From Fusobacterium ulcerans ATCC 49185 (GTDB lineage: Bacteria > Fusobacteriota > Fusobacteriia > Fusobacteriales > Fusobacteriaceae): a stretch of 64,000 nt of DNA. How positions within the stretch are numbered: the first letter of the stretch is position 1; each line of letters begins with the position of its first letter. The notes under the pieces are model-generated. The model was not told where the DNA came from, searched no databases, and was given only the letters and a program-made list of their open reading frames with translations. The stretch is taken from assembly GCF_900683735.1 (NCBI RefSeq), contig NZ_LR215979.1, positions 2,542,001 to 2,606,000 of the forward strand. The letters are read 5' to 3'. The translations under genes were made by a program, and so were the position numbers. Of the stretch, positions 9,479 through 17,842 are shown in pieces.

Positions 9479-10843
9479 TTAATTATATGAAATATAGTCA
9501 TCTTTATTTTTACTTGAAGCTGTTTCACACTCTACTTTATTTACTTTATATCCTTTTTTTATTTCAAGTGCTCCTTTTAAAATAGGGTCATCAGTTTTCA
9601 CCTGTTTTTCAAGCAATACTTTTCTTAACTTTTCTAAAACTTCTTTATATTTAGAGTCTTCTACAAGATTATTTCTTTCTGTTGGATCATAATAGAGGTC
9701 AAAAAGCCCTTCTCTATATTTAACTTTTTCTTTTAGTCCATTATTCATAAGAAAATCTTTTGGTACAGACTCATCCATATTTGAAAGATTAACTTTATTC
9801 CAAGTTTCATCATAGTATTTTATATATTTGTAATGTTTTGTTCTTACACATCTTACAGGTTCATATGATGTATGAAAATTGACTTCAGCAAATATGTATT
9901 CATCAAGAACAGCTTTATTATCAACAAAAGCTTCTGCAAAAGACTTTCCTTCCAGATAATCAGGTTTATTTAAATTAAGAAGTTCACACAATGTAGGAAA
10001 TACATCTATTTGTGAAACCAGACTATCCACAACTTTTCCATTAGAATCTGCATTAGGAACTTTTATTATCAATGAAACTCCTATTCCAGTATCTGTAAGA
10101 TTGCATTTATTAAATGGAAGTGCCAATCCATGATCTGTAGTAAAAATTATAATAGAATTTTCATAAAGATTATTTCTCTTTAAAGCATCTACTATCATTT
10201 TTATATTTTCATCTGCATAATGAGCTGTTGTCATATACTGAGCATGATCATGTCTGTTTTCTTCATTATTAGTAATTGGATAAGGAGGAACTACATATCT
10301 TTCATCTATAAACTCAGCTACTTCTACTGGGTAAGGTCTGTGTGTGCTGTGCATCCCAAAAGATAATAAAAATGGTTTTTCTTCATTATAGTTATCAAGC
10401 CATTTAACTACTTCTACAGCATTATTTCTATCCCATAAATGAAGCTCTTCTTTTTTAAATGATTTAGAATCCGTTGTAAGAATTTCATTATATCCCAAAT
10501 TATGCAGCCCATTTTTTTCTAAATCTAGATACCATCCATATTCATGCTGTATTCCACATAAACAAGTATTATATCCATTATTCTTTAAAAAATTAGCTAA
10601 ATGTTTTTCAGGATTGTAAAGAGAAAATCCTCTTTGAGCTAACCCAAGCATCCCATTCTGATGTGGAAAAGTTCCTGTTAAAAGAGCAGCTCTGCTTGGA
10701 GAACAAGTCGGCCCTGCACAAAAAGCATTTGTAAAGACCACAGAGTCTTCTGCCAGTTTTTTTAGATTTTCAGTTGGAATATCATATCCATAAGGGCTCA
10801 ACATTCTTCCACTGTCATGTGTATTTATATATATAACATTCAT
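9479..10843 (-). CDS. Cytoplasmic type I sulfatase
   Basis: The 454-residue protein has the formylglycine-type sulfatase signature CSPSRAALLTG with the modifiable Cys at residue 47. An N-terminal metal segment NTHDSGR follows the first strand, and a second metal segment FTTDHGLALPF lies near residue 225. The first aspartate of the usual DD pair is His (H9-D10). There is no signal peptide, so it should act in the cytoplasm, unlike most glycan sulfatases. The nearest named relatives are probably heparan N-sulfatase-like enzymes. Activity needs an anaerobic sulfatase-maturating enzyme (or an FGE), which is not in this window. It is the last gene of a PTS/NanE-like/PHP operon, 19 bp after its neighbour, which suggests that it desulfates a PTS-imported sugar phosphate or its product. 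The exact substrate is unknown. Confidence 0.88.
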   Translation of the reverse strand: MNVIYINTHDSGRMLSPYGYDIPTENLKKLAEDSVVFTNAFCAGPTCSPSRAALLTGTFPHQNGMLGLAQRGFSLYNPEKHLANFLKNNGYNTCLCGIQHEYGWYLDLEKNGLHNLGYNEILTTDSKSFKKEELHLWDRNNAVEVVKWLDNYNEEKPFLLSFGMHSTHRPYPVEVAEFIDERYVVPPYPITNNEENRHDHAQYMTTAHYADENIKMIVDALKRNNLYENSIIIFTTDHGLALPFNKCNLTDTGIGVSLIIKVPNADSNGKVVDSLVSQIDVFPTLCELLNLNKPDYLEGKSFAEAFVDNKAVLDEYIFAEVNFHTSYEPVRCVRTKHYKYIKYYDETWNKVNLSNMDESVPKDFLMNNGLKEKVKYREGLFDLYYDPTERNNLVEDSKYKEVLEKLRKVLLEKQVKTDDPILKGALEIKKGYKVNKVECETASSKNKDDYISYN

Positions 10844-10862
10844 CTTTGACTGATAGCCTCCT

Positions 10863-12395
10863 TTATTTTACAAATATAGGTGAACTCCATGCAGCTCCAC
10901 CATCTTTCTGCCATATTCTTACTCTAACATTTGAAACATTAGTAGTATCTATAGTTCTTTCTATTCTTCTTGTATATCCTGAAACAGGAACAGCTTTAGA
11001 AATTTTTATCTTATATGCATTGTGCCACCAAGGATCAGTTCTATAGTACTCAGTAAAGTTAAAGTTTTCTTTTAAAAGTTCTTCTGCTTCTTCCAATAAT
11101 GGTATCAATCTGGAAGATTCAAACAATTCTTTTACCTCAAACTTATATTCTTTTCCATCAACTGTAAGAACAATAAAACTATCAATAGGAGCTGATATTT
11201 CAAATATAAATCCTTCTGTAGTTACAGCACTAGGCCCCATCCATTTTCCTGTAGCTGTTGTTTTATATGAAGTTAAATCAAACTTACAGCTGCTGTCTGT
11301 AACATCATATAGACGTTGCCCAAAATTGCTCCAGCATTTCTCAATAGATAAAATTTTTCCTTCTGTTGAAAGTGATCCACTCCAGTTTCTTGATTTTATA
11401 TCAGGAAATATTCTTCTGTCTGGTCCCCATCCAAATTCTGCTTTAAATTTAAATTGAACATTTTTTCCAAGAGATTCCTTTTCCCATGTTGAAGTATGGG
11501 GAATCATTTCAGTCGTTATGTTGTCTTCTATAATTTCTATTCTATCTATTGCATTTGAAGCTTCTACATTCAGTACAAGTTTAGAATCTTTTTTCGGAGA
11601 TACACTCCCCCCCATAACAGTATCATCTATTAAAAAATCTACTTTTATTCTATCTTTGCTTACTCCATAGACTCTTTTATTTATAAAGGCATCCCAGATA
11701 CTTTCTTTTGTATTATCCTCAGCCAATACAGCAATATACCCAAATCCATAAACTCCAGGAACAGAATGATTATCTCCTGAAGCTATAACTCCAAATTGAT
11801 GTCCTTTCTCCCATCCCTTTTCTACAGCTGTCACTCCTGTTCTAGGTCCCATATGAATATGTCTGTCCATTGTAAATTGACTTTCGTCATTTTCACTAGA
11901 ACCATGTGATGAATAAATTTCTGCAAATGGTGAAAATTTATCATTATGTGTTTCCCAGTTTTTTCCTCTATGACCAAGTTCATAAGCCAAATGATGAGGA
12001 ATAGCTATACAATCAGCCTCTCTAAAGTTTTTTTCAAGCTCTGAATATCTAAGAGGAAAATATGGATTTTGATCATTTTTTAAAAAGAAAACATTATGAT
12101 CTCCATCTTTTCCTGCTCCCTGCCATTCATACCCCATGAACATAGGAAATCCTTCTTTATTAACTTTCTCAGTAAATTCTCTTACATATTCCCAGTCAGC
12201 CTGTACTTTATCTATAGGGTAGATATCCTCTACTCCCAGTCCACACTCATCTTTTCTCATATAATATGGATAATATGCAAACGGCCAAAAATCAAAAATA
12301 TCTTTTACCTGTTCAAACCATGAAGGCAGTTCATCTATGCTTTCATGATGTAGATTACTATGCATATCACTCCATAATATTTTATATTTGTTCAT
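10863..12395 (-). CDS. PHP-domain (DUF3604-like) metal-dependent protein of unknown substrate
   Basis: The 510-residue protein starts with ILWSDMHSNLHHE, a PHP-type first metal motif. It continues with IPHHLAYELGH near residue 135, EIYSSHGSSE near 160 and ASGDNHSVPG near 210, the later histidine motifs of PHP/DUF3604 hydrolases. The second half looks like a beta-rich domain with no motif I can name. PHP proteins are phosphoesterases or related hydrolases; this branch has no firmly known reaction. No signal peptide is visible, so it is cytoplasmic. It lies between a NanE-like epimerase and a sulfatase, 18 and 19 bp away, so it probably acts on the same imported sugar. A phosphatase or another C-O/P-O hydrolase would both fit. 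Confidence 0.75.
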   Translation of the reverse strand: MNKYKILWSDMHSNLHHESIDELPSWFEQVKDIFDFWPFAYYPYYMRKDECGLGVEDIYPIDKVQADWEYVREFTEKVNKEGFPMFMGYEWQGAGKDGDHNVFFLKNDQNPYFPLRYSELEKNFREADCIAIPHHLAYELGHRGKNWETHNDKFSPFAEIYSSHGSSENDESQFTMDRHIHMGPRTGVTAVEKGWEKGHQFGVIASGDNHSVPGVYGFGYIAVLAEDNTKESIWDAFINKRVYGVSKDRIKVDFLIDDTVMGGSVSPKKDSKLVLNVEASNAIDRIEIIEDNITTEMIPHTSTWEKESLGKNVQFKFKAEFGWGPDRRIFPDIKSRNWSGSLSTEGKILSIEKCWSNFGQRLYDVTDSSCKFDLTSYKTTATGKWMGPSAVTTEGFIFEISAPIDSFIVLTVDGKEYKFEVKELFESSRLIPLLEEAEELLKENFNFTEYYRTDPWWHNAYKIKISKAVPVSGYTRRIERTIDTTNVSNVRVRIWQKDGGAAWSSPIFVK

Positions 12396-12413
12396 AACTT
12401 TTCACCAGCCTAT

Positions 12414-13142
12414 CTAATATTTTAATGGAATTTTTCTTTTATACTTATTCATAACACTTGTAAATCTCAATGTTGTCAGATGAGGTCTTGTGATTGCACT
12501 TCCAATTACAACAGCATGAGCTCCAAGATAAAGACTCTGAACAGCCTCTTCAGGAGAAGCTATTTTTCCTTCCATAATTACAAGTCCCAATCCTTCACAA
12601 GCTTCTACAATTCTTGCTAACTCTTCAAAATCAGGAGAATCTGTAAATTTTGGATTATCATTAAATCTATATAGTGTGGGAGCAACCATATGTGCTCCCA
12701 TTTTTAAAGCTTCTTTTGCCTCTTGAGCATTTCTAATATCAGCAAGTATTAATAAATCTGGATATTTTTCTTTTATTTCTGAAATAAGTTCATAAGCTTT
12801 TCTGCCATAACTATTTATTCTGTTTGTAGCATCAACTGCTACAATATCAGCTCCAGCTTTTACTATTTCATCTACCTCTTTCATGCTTGGAGTGATAAAA
12901 ACATCTTCTGTATCAATATTTATCTTCCATAAACCTATTATAGGTTTATTAGTAACTTTTCTTATTCTAGCTATGTTTTCAGGGGTATCTATTCTATATC
13001 CACAGGCATCTCCCCATTCACCACATGCCACTAGTTTTTCTATTATCTCAGGAAGATAAAGAGGATCTGTTTTTTTTACTTGGCATGATAGTATCAAACC
13101 ATTTTTTATATCTTCTATTATTTTCTTGTTCTTATCATTCAT
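12414..13142 (-). CDS. NanE-like N-acylmannosamine-6-phosphate 2-epimerase family protein
   Basis: The 242-residue TIM-barrel protein matches NanE in order: LILSCQV near residue 17, a GACGYR-like segment (here GDACGYR), KPIIGLWK near 69, ITPSMKEVDEIVKAGADIVAVDAT near 83-106 and LADIRNAQEA near 133. NanE converts ManNAc-6-phosphate to GlcNAc-6-phosphate. The late loops differ: where NanE usually has a TTLSGYT-type segment, this protein has APTLYRFND. The preferred sugar phosphate may therefore differ from ManNAc-6-P. It lies directly after the PTS gene (29 bp) and before the PHP protein, with no nanA or nanK nearby, so ordinary sialate catabolism is not indicated. Confidence 0.8.
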   Translation of the reverse strand: MNDKNKKIIEDIKNGLILSCQVKKTDPLYLPEIIEKLVACGEWGDACGYRIDTPENIARIRKVTNKPIIGLWKINIDTEDVFITPSMKEVDEIVKAGADIVAVDATNRINSYGRKAYELISEIKEKYPDLLILADIRNAQEAKEALKMGAHMVAPTLYRFNDNPKFTDSPDFEELARIVEACEGLGLVIMEGKIASPEEAVQSLYLGAHAVVIGSAITRPHLTTLRFTSVMNKYKRKIPLKY

Positions 13143-13171
13143 AAAATCACTATCCTTATATTTATTATATT

Positions 13172-14746
13172 CTATAGTGTAGCAACATATTCATCAATTT
13201 CTGTTTTGATAAGATTTACTGTTGGCCCATAAATTATTTGAAGATTTTTTCCTCTAGTAACAACATTATGTGCTCCTGTTTGTTTTAATAAATCAATATT
13301 TACAACATCTAATTTTTTTACTGTAACTCTTAATCTTGTTGCACAGTTATCAATGTCAGAAATATTTCCCATTCCTCCCAAAGCTTCTATTATTGTTTTA
13401 GCTTCTCCAGAAGTATATTTTCCTTTCAGCCCTTTTTCTTGTTCCTCATCATCTTCTCTTCCAGGTGTTTTAGCATTCAATTTTTCTATTAAGAATTTAA
13501 ATAACAGATAATTTACTATAAAGATTGGAATTCCAAGAATAAGTATCCAGATATAATTAGTTTTAGAATTTCCTTGGAATACTCCAAATAGTAGAAATTC
13601 GACTAATCCAGCTGAGAAAGTAGATCCTATTGTAATTTTAGCTATTGCTGCAATAACAAAAGATATTGCAAAAGAAACTGCTTCTGCCACAAAAAGTAAA
13701 GGTGAAGCAAATAGTAAAGCAAATGATATTGGCTCAGTAACTCCAGTTAAGAAGCTTGTAAGTCCTATTGAAAGTAAAAATCCAAATGTTGCTTTTCTTT
13801 TCGGCCCTTTTGGAATAGCTGTATACATAGCTAAACATATAGCAGGCATTGTAAATATCATATGGAAATATCTTCCACTGTTGTAAAGAGCTATATTTGA
13901 AAAATAATGTACTGTATTGTGATCAGCTAATTGTGCAAGGAATATATTTTGCCATCCTTCAATAACTTTTCCCCCAACTTCTAAAGTTCCTCCAGCAGCT
14001 GTAGTCCAGAATGGAAGATAGAATACATGGTGAAGACCTAAAACATAGAATCCTCTAAGAACAAGCCCATACATAAATGCTCCAAATATTCCTAACCCTT
14101 GAGTTAAAACTCCAAAATAAGCAATCATAGCTGCTATTGCTGGCCAAACAAAAACCATGATTAAAGATACAAACATAAATACAACAGTATTAACTATTGG
14201 AACAAATCTTGCTCCCCCAAAGAAAGCTAATACATCTGGAAGTTTAGTTTTATAGTATTTATTATGAACAACACCAGTTACAATACCAGCTAAAACTCCT
14301 CCAAAGACATTCATATTAAGAGTTTTTATCCCAAACTGCACAGCCTGTCCATAAAGACGAATATCTGCACCTGCAGGAGCTTCTTTTCCAAAAATACTTA
14401 TAAATGCCCCTGTTCCTGTTAAAAGAACAAAATACCCAACAACTGCTGAAAGACCAGCAGATCCTTTTTCATTTTTTGCTAATCCAGCAGCTATACCAAC
14501 AGCAAAAATTAATGGCAGTGCAGCAAAAACCCCATTTCCTACAGCATTCATTAATTTAAGCAATCCTTGTAAAACAGCATTATCTAAGATAGAATAAGCT
14601 TTTATTACTGCTCCTGATGATAATGCAGCAGAAATACCAAGTAAAAGCCCTGCTACTGGCAAAATAGAAATAGGCATCATAATAGCTTTACCTAACTGTT
14701 GTCCTAAGCTAAAAAGATTGTCTTTTAAACTAACTTTCCCTTCCAT
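13172..14746 (-). CDS. PTS glucose/N-acetylglucosamine-type transporter, EIICB
   Basis: The protein of about 524 residues has an N-terminal EIIC membrane domain with roughly ten hydrophobic segments and the motif GVTEPISFALLF. A linker follows, then a C-terminal EIIB domain with the phosphorylated Cys in DNCATRLRV (about residue 468). It imports and phosphorylates a sugar of the glucose/GlcNAc class. No EIIA is fused or adjacent, so a shared EIIA is needed. I take the ATG at 14746, where GGAGG lies 7 bases upstream; the longer ATG at 14761 would place that site inside the gene. The gene heads the operon and is read from a near-perfect promoter at 14806-14834. The companion genes suggest that the sugar is an amino sugar that may be sulfated. 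Confidence 0.92.
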   Translation of the reverse strand: MEGKVSLKDNLFSLGQQLGKAIMMPISILPVAGLLLGISAALSSGAVIKAYSILDNAVLQGLLKLMNAVGNGVFAALPLIFAVGIAAGLAKNEKGSAGLSAVVGYFVLLTGTGAFISIFGKEAPAGADIRLYGQAVQFGIKTLNMNVFGGVLAGIVTGVVHNKYYKTKLPDVLAFFGGARFVPIVNTVVFMFVSLIMVFVWPAIAAMIAYFGVLTQGLGIFGAFMYGLVLRGFYVLGLHHVFYLPFWTTAAGGTLEVGGKVIEGWQNIFLAQLADHNTVHYFSNIALYNSGRYFHMIFTMPAICLAMYTAIPKGPKRKATFGFLLSIGLTSFLTGVTEPISFALLFASPLLFVAEAVSFAISFVIAAIAKITIGSTFSAGLVEFLLFGVFQGNSKTNYIWILILGIPIFIVNYLLFKFLIEKLNAKTPGREDDEEQEKGLKGKYTSGEAKTIIEALGGMGNISDIDNCATRLRVTVKKLDVVNIDLLKQTGAHNVVTRGKNLQIIYGPTVNLIKTEIDEYVATL

Positions 14747-14805
14747 AATCAACCTCCACATTTTATTTATGTACTTTATTTTATTAAGATACTTTAATTA
14801 AATTG

Positions 14806-14834
14806 ATTATAATTCATAAAAAATAACTTGTCAA
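14806..14834 (-). promoter_or_regulatory. Consensus sigma-70 promoter of the PTS operon
   Basis: On the minus strand TTGACA (plus 14829-14834) is followed after exactly 17 bases by TATAAT (plus 14806-14811), a full consensus match. Its -35 box shares bases with the -35 box of the divergent promoter. Confidence 0.85.
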
Positions 14835-14856
14835 TACAAATTATATGTTGTATTAT
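14828..14856 (+). promoter_or_regulatory. Promoter of the GntR regulator with embedded operator-like repeat
   Basis: TTGTCA (14828-14833) and TATTAT (14851-14856) are 17 bp apart. Between and over them lies the inverted repeat ATACAA-N8-TTGTAT (14834-14853), with GTATTATAC at 14850-14858. A further TTGTAT lies at 14871. HutC-type regulators often bind GT-rich/AC-rich palindromes, so this is a probable GntR operator. Binding is inferred. Confidence 0.65.
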
Positions 14857-14918
14857 ACATTATATAAAACTTGTATTATTTTTTTTAAAGTTGTAAATAT
14901 AAATAAGGAGAGTATATT

Positions 14919-15638
14919 ATGGAAGATAAAAAAGTTTCAAAATATCAATTGATAGAAAGTTACATAGTTGAAGGAATACAAAGTAATCATTATAAAGTTA
15001 ATGATATTCTTCCAACAGAAGCAGAACTATCTGAAAAATTTAACTGCTCCAGAGTTACTGTTCGTCAAGCACTAAGTAATCTGGCATATAAAGGTATCAT
15101 ATACAGAATACAGGGAAAGGGATCTTTTGTATCAAAAGAAAATACTTTAAAGCGTTCTCCTCTCCTTAAAAGTTTTACTGAAGATATTCTTGATATGGGA
15201 AAAAAACCATGGTCAATAGTAGAAACTTTTTATATAACAAAAGTTGGAGAACATATTGGAAGGATAATGGGACTAAAACCTAATGAAAAGATTTATTATA
15301 TTGAAAGAATTAGATTTGCTGACAATGATCCTATTCTTTTTGAAAAAACATATATGGAAATATCTAAACATCCTGAGATATCTGTAAAAATATTGGAAGG
15401 TTCTAAGTATGAATATGCTAAAAAGCAAGGAATGGAAATTTCTATTTCTTATCAAAATATAACTCCTGTGTTTCCTCCTGAAAATATAGCTGAAAAATTA
15501 AAAATTTCTTCTAAGACACCTATTTTAAAATTATCAAATGTTACATACTTATCAAATGGAGAACTTTTTGACTATAATGAGCTATATATGAATACAGAAT
15601 TATACCAATTAAACATAGTAAAGAAAGTTGAAAAATAA
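14919..15638 (+). CDS. GntR family (HutC/UTRA) transcriptional regulator
   Basis: The 239-residue protein has the N-terminal GntR winged helix (about 8-75) with the typical ILPTEAELSEKFNCSRVTVR segment and GKGSFVS at its end. A UTRA effector domain (about 90-235) follows. UTRA regulators bind sugar phosphates or similar ligands and usually repress nearby uptake genes. It is divergent from the PTS/NanE-like/PHP/sulfatase operon, shares its 170-bp control region and probably represses it and itself until a sugar phosphate is present. The start ATG follows AAGGAGAG at a good distance. A bidirectional terminator follows at 15665. Confidence 0.92.
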   Translation: MEDKKVSKYQLIESYIVEGIQSNHYKVNDILPTEAELSEKFNCSRVTVRQALSNLAYKGIIYRIQGKGSFVSKENTLKRSPLLKSFTEDILDMGKKPWSIVETFYITKVGEHIGRIMGLKPNEKIYYIERIRFADNDPILFEKTYMEISKHPEISVKILEGSKYEYAKKQGMEISISYQNITPVFPPENIAEKLKISSKTPILKLSNVTYLSNGELFDYNELYMNTELYQLNIVKKVEK

Positions 15639-15664
15639 TTCTATTATATTAAAATATATTATCA

Positions 15665-15713
15665 AAGAACCCATAGATTTTTAAATAATCATTTTTTAAA
15701 TCTATGGGTTCTT
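15665..15713. terminator. Strong bidirectional terminator between GntR and LysR genes
   Basis: A 16-bp perfect stem is formed by 15665-15680 and 15698-15713 (core CCCATAGATTT / AAATCTATGGG) and is followed by T-rich sequence on both strands. It serves the convergent genes on both sides. Confidence 0.85.
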
Positions 15714-15778
15714 ATTTTATTTTTGATAATATACATATAAAATTTTGATACTATTTGCTTTTTAAATATTTAATTTTT

Positions 15779-16654
15779 TTATATTTCCATCTCTAATCTT
15801 TCTAAAAATTTTTTAGCTGCCTTAGAAAATATTTGAGATTTTTTCCATACAATATTTAGACCAACTTCTAATTTTGGTTCTAATGGTTTAAAACATAAAG
15901 CACTATTTCCTGTAGTATTTACTAATTTATCAAGACTCAATGCATATCCAATACCTTCTTCTACCATAAGAGAAGCATTGTAAACTAAATTATATGTAGT
16001 TACAATATTCAGTTTATCATAATCTAAACCTATCCACTCTGAAATTTCTTTTCCAACCATTGATTGTCTGGAACATAAAAGTGGAATATTCCATAAGTCT
16101 TCTGGCTTTATTGTATCACACAATGCTAATGGACTATCTTTTCTCATTAATAATCCCCATATATCCGTTGCGGGAAGTTTTATATATTCATATTTTCCTA
16201 TATCAGCTGGTTCGATTAATATTCCAAAATCCAATAATCCCTTATCCAACCGTTCTGTAACATCATCTGCATTTCCACTAAATATATGATATCTTATATT
16301 AGGATATTCCTTTTGTAATTTTTTTGCTGTTTGAGCAATTATTCTCATAGCATCTGTTTCTCCTCCACCTATATAAATATCTCCATTTATAATCTCATCA
16401 GAGGTTATAATTTCTGTTTCTGTTTTTTCTACTAGTTCAATTATTTCCTCTGCTCTTTTTCTTAGAAGGACTCCTTCATCTGTTAAAGTAAGTTTTCTGC
16501 TTCCTCTAATAAATAATTTTTTTCCTAATTCTTCTTCTAATTCCATAAGTTGTCTAGAAAGAGTAGGTTGTGTTACATGTAAAGATTCTGCTGCACCTGT
16601 AATGCTTTCTTCCCTAGCTACAGCAACAAAATAACGTAAAACCCTTAGTTCCAT
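15779..16654 (-). CDS. LysR family transcriptional regulator
   Basis: The protein of about 291 residues begins MELRVLRYFVAVAREESI and has the LysR helix-turn-helix GAAESLHVTQPTLSRQL at about 20-36, then a periplasmic-binding-like effector domain. The ATG at 16654 is chosen because GGAGGG lies 7 bases upstream; the longer frame would start at TTG 16669. It is divergent from a gene for an exported cyclophilin-fold protein. The space between them contains a clean T-N11-A palindrome at 16705-16719 that fits LysR binding. The inducer is unknown. Confidence 0.92.
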   Translation of the reverse strand: MELRVLRYFVAVAREESITGAAESLHVTQPTLSRQLMELEEELGKKLFIRGSRKLTLTDEGVLLRKRAEEIIELVEKTETEIITSDEIINGDIYIGGGETDAMRIIAQTAKKLQKEYPNIRYHIFSGNADDVTERLDKGLLDFGILIEPADIGKYEYIKLPATDIWGLLMRKDSPLALCDTIKPEDLWNIPLLCSRQSMVGKEISEWIGLDYDKLNIVTTYNLVYNASLMVEEGIGYALSLDKLVNTTGNSALCFKPLEPKLEVGLNIVWKKSQIFSKAAKKFLERLEMEI

Positions 16655-16704
16655 ATTCAATCCCTCCAAATAATTTTATTTTTAAAATTATACCTTTTTT
16701 TAAT

Positions 16705-16719
16705 ATGCTTATCAAGCAT
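16705..16719. promoter_or_regulatory. LysR-type palindrome ATGCTT-ATC-AAGCAT
   Basis: The perfect palindrome contains the T-N11-A LysR core and lies 50 bp upstream of the LysR start. A second palindrome, GATATTAAAATATC, is at 16745-16758, and TATAAT at 16766-16771 could be a -10 box for the rightward gene. Confidence 0.55.
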
Positions 16720-16892
16720 AGTTTTATATTTAATATAGGTATTTGATATTAAAATATCTATACTCTATAATATAAATAAAGGATTTAAAATGAATATGTA
16801 TAATAATCTTACTAAATTTTACAGCTTTATAAAATAAAAATTCTAAATTTAATTATAGTACACAATATTTAATTTTTTTAAAGGAGGACTAG

Positions 16893-17351
16893 ATGAAAAA
16901 ATTCTCTATTTATTTTTATACATTCTTTATAATTTTATTTTTTAAAAATTATGAAAGTTATAGTAATTTAAATGATGATAATTTAAAAAAAGAAGTTATA
17001 AAAACTATAAATATGCAAATAGGTAATAAAAATTTTACGATAAAATTATTTGATAATAATGCTGCTCAAAATTTAATTACCCAGCTTCCTTTGACATTAG
17101 ATATGAAAGAATTAAATGGAAATGAAAAGTATTCCTATCTCCCTAAAAAATTACCTGCTGATTCTCAAAATATTAGCGAAATTAAAGCAGGAGATTTGAT
17201 GTTATTTGGTTCTGATTGTTTAGTACTGTTTTATAAAAACTTTCATACCTCCTACAGCTATACAAAGATTGGATATATTGAAAATATAGACGAACTCACA
17301 GCTGCTTTAGGAAATAGAAATATAAAAGTAAAATTAAATATTTTGTATTGA
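16893..17351 (+). CDS. Exported cyclophilin-like fold protein
   Basis: The 152-residue protein has a signal peptide of about 24 residues (basic start MKK, hydrophobic core YFYTFFIILFF) and no lipobox Cys. The mature part matches the small cyclophilin-like family (PF18050 type): LPLTLDMKELNGNEKY near 66-81, LPKKLPADSQN near 84-94, GDLMLFGSDCLVLFYK near 102-117 and a final LTAALG. This family has a cyclophilin fold but no established peptidyl-prolyl isomerase activity. It is often seen beside LysR regulators and reductases, as here. AAAGGAGG lies 6 bases before the start. Its role in the periplasm is unknown. Confidence 0.75.
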   Translation: MKKFSIYFYTFFIILFFKNYESYSNLNDDNLKKEVIKTINMQIGNKNFTIKLFDNNAAQNLITQLPLTLDMKELNGNEKYSYLPKKLPADSQNISEIKAGDLMLFGSDCLVLFYKNFHTSYSYTKIGYIENIDELTAALGNRNIKVKLNILY

Positions 17352-17391
17352 CATTATTCTTAAAAATAAAAGTATATATTTTATTAATTTG

Positions 17392-17458
17392 AAATAGAGT
17401 AATTGAAAAGTAGTTAAATTTAAAAAAATTTCTACTGAGTAGATTACCCTATTTTTTT
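17392..17458 (+). terminator. Long hairpin terminator after the cyclophilin-like gene
   Basis: Outer arms AAATAGAGTAAT and ATTACCCTATTT (one mismatch) and inner arms built on GTAG..AAATTT and AAATTTCTAC enclose an AT-rich loop. The second outer arm ends in seven T residues. Confidence 0.65.
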
Positions 17459-17666
17459 ATAAAAATATTTTCTTAAACTGTTAAAATCTCTTTTTAATAA
17501 TAACTTCAAAACTCTTCTCTAGACATCTAAAGTACTTCTTTTTTAATTTTTCAAATATTTAATTTTTTATATAATATTTTTAAAATCAAATACATCTTTG
17601 AATATATTTCATAGTTAATTTATTTTTTATTTTGTTTTACAAATATTATTTAAAGCAAAATATTTG

Positions 17667-17842
17667 TTGACAAAATAAAATAAAAATATTATTATAAAAA
17701 AGATGATTTCATTTTATATTGATTTAGTTTGATTTACTAAACTATAGTTAAAATGATAACTGAGGGGAATTCAGCCTTACTTTTATTTAAAGTAAGAGTG
17801 TACAACAATTATAAATTTCTATGGAAAGATAAGGAGAAACAA
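17667..17842 (+). promoter_or_regulatory. Promoter and structured leader of the TonB receptor gene
   Basis: TTGACA (17667-17672) and TATTAT (17690-17695) are 17 bp apart, giving a leader of about 140 nt. The leader contains the repeat TAGTTT-N8-AAACTA (17725-17744), the palindrome AACTATAGTT (17740-17749) and a perfect 8-bp hairpin CTTACTTT/AAAGTAAG (17776-17796). No Fur box or known riboswitch was recognised. Together with the terminator, this accounts for the roughly 490-bp gene-free stretch from 17352. Confidence 0.6.

Noticed and set aside
12414-13142. A sialic acid (nan) catabolic operon
   Set aside because: Only a NanE-like protein is present; nanA, nanK and sialate transporters are absent and the neighbours are a PTS, a PHP protein and a sulfatase.
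17697-17842. Cobalamin riboswitch or Fur box upstream of the TonB receptor
   Set aside because: No B12-box-like sequence or GATAATGATAATCATTATC-like repeat was found, and the leader is too short for a cobalamin riboswitch.
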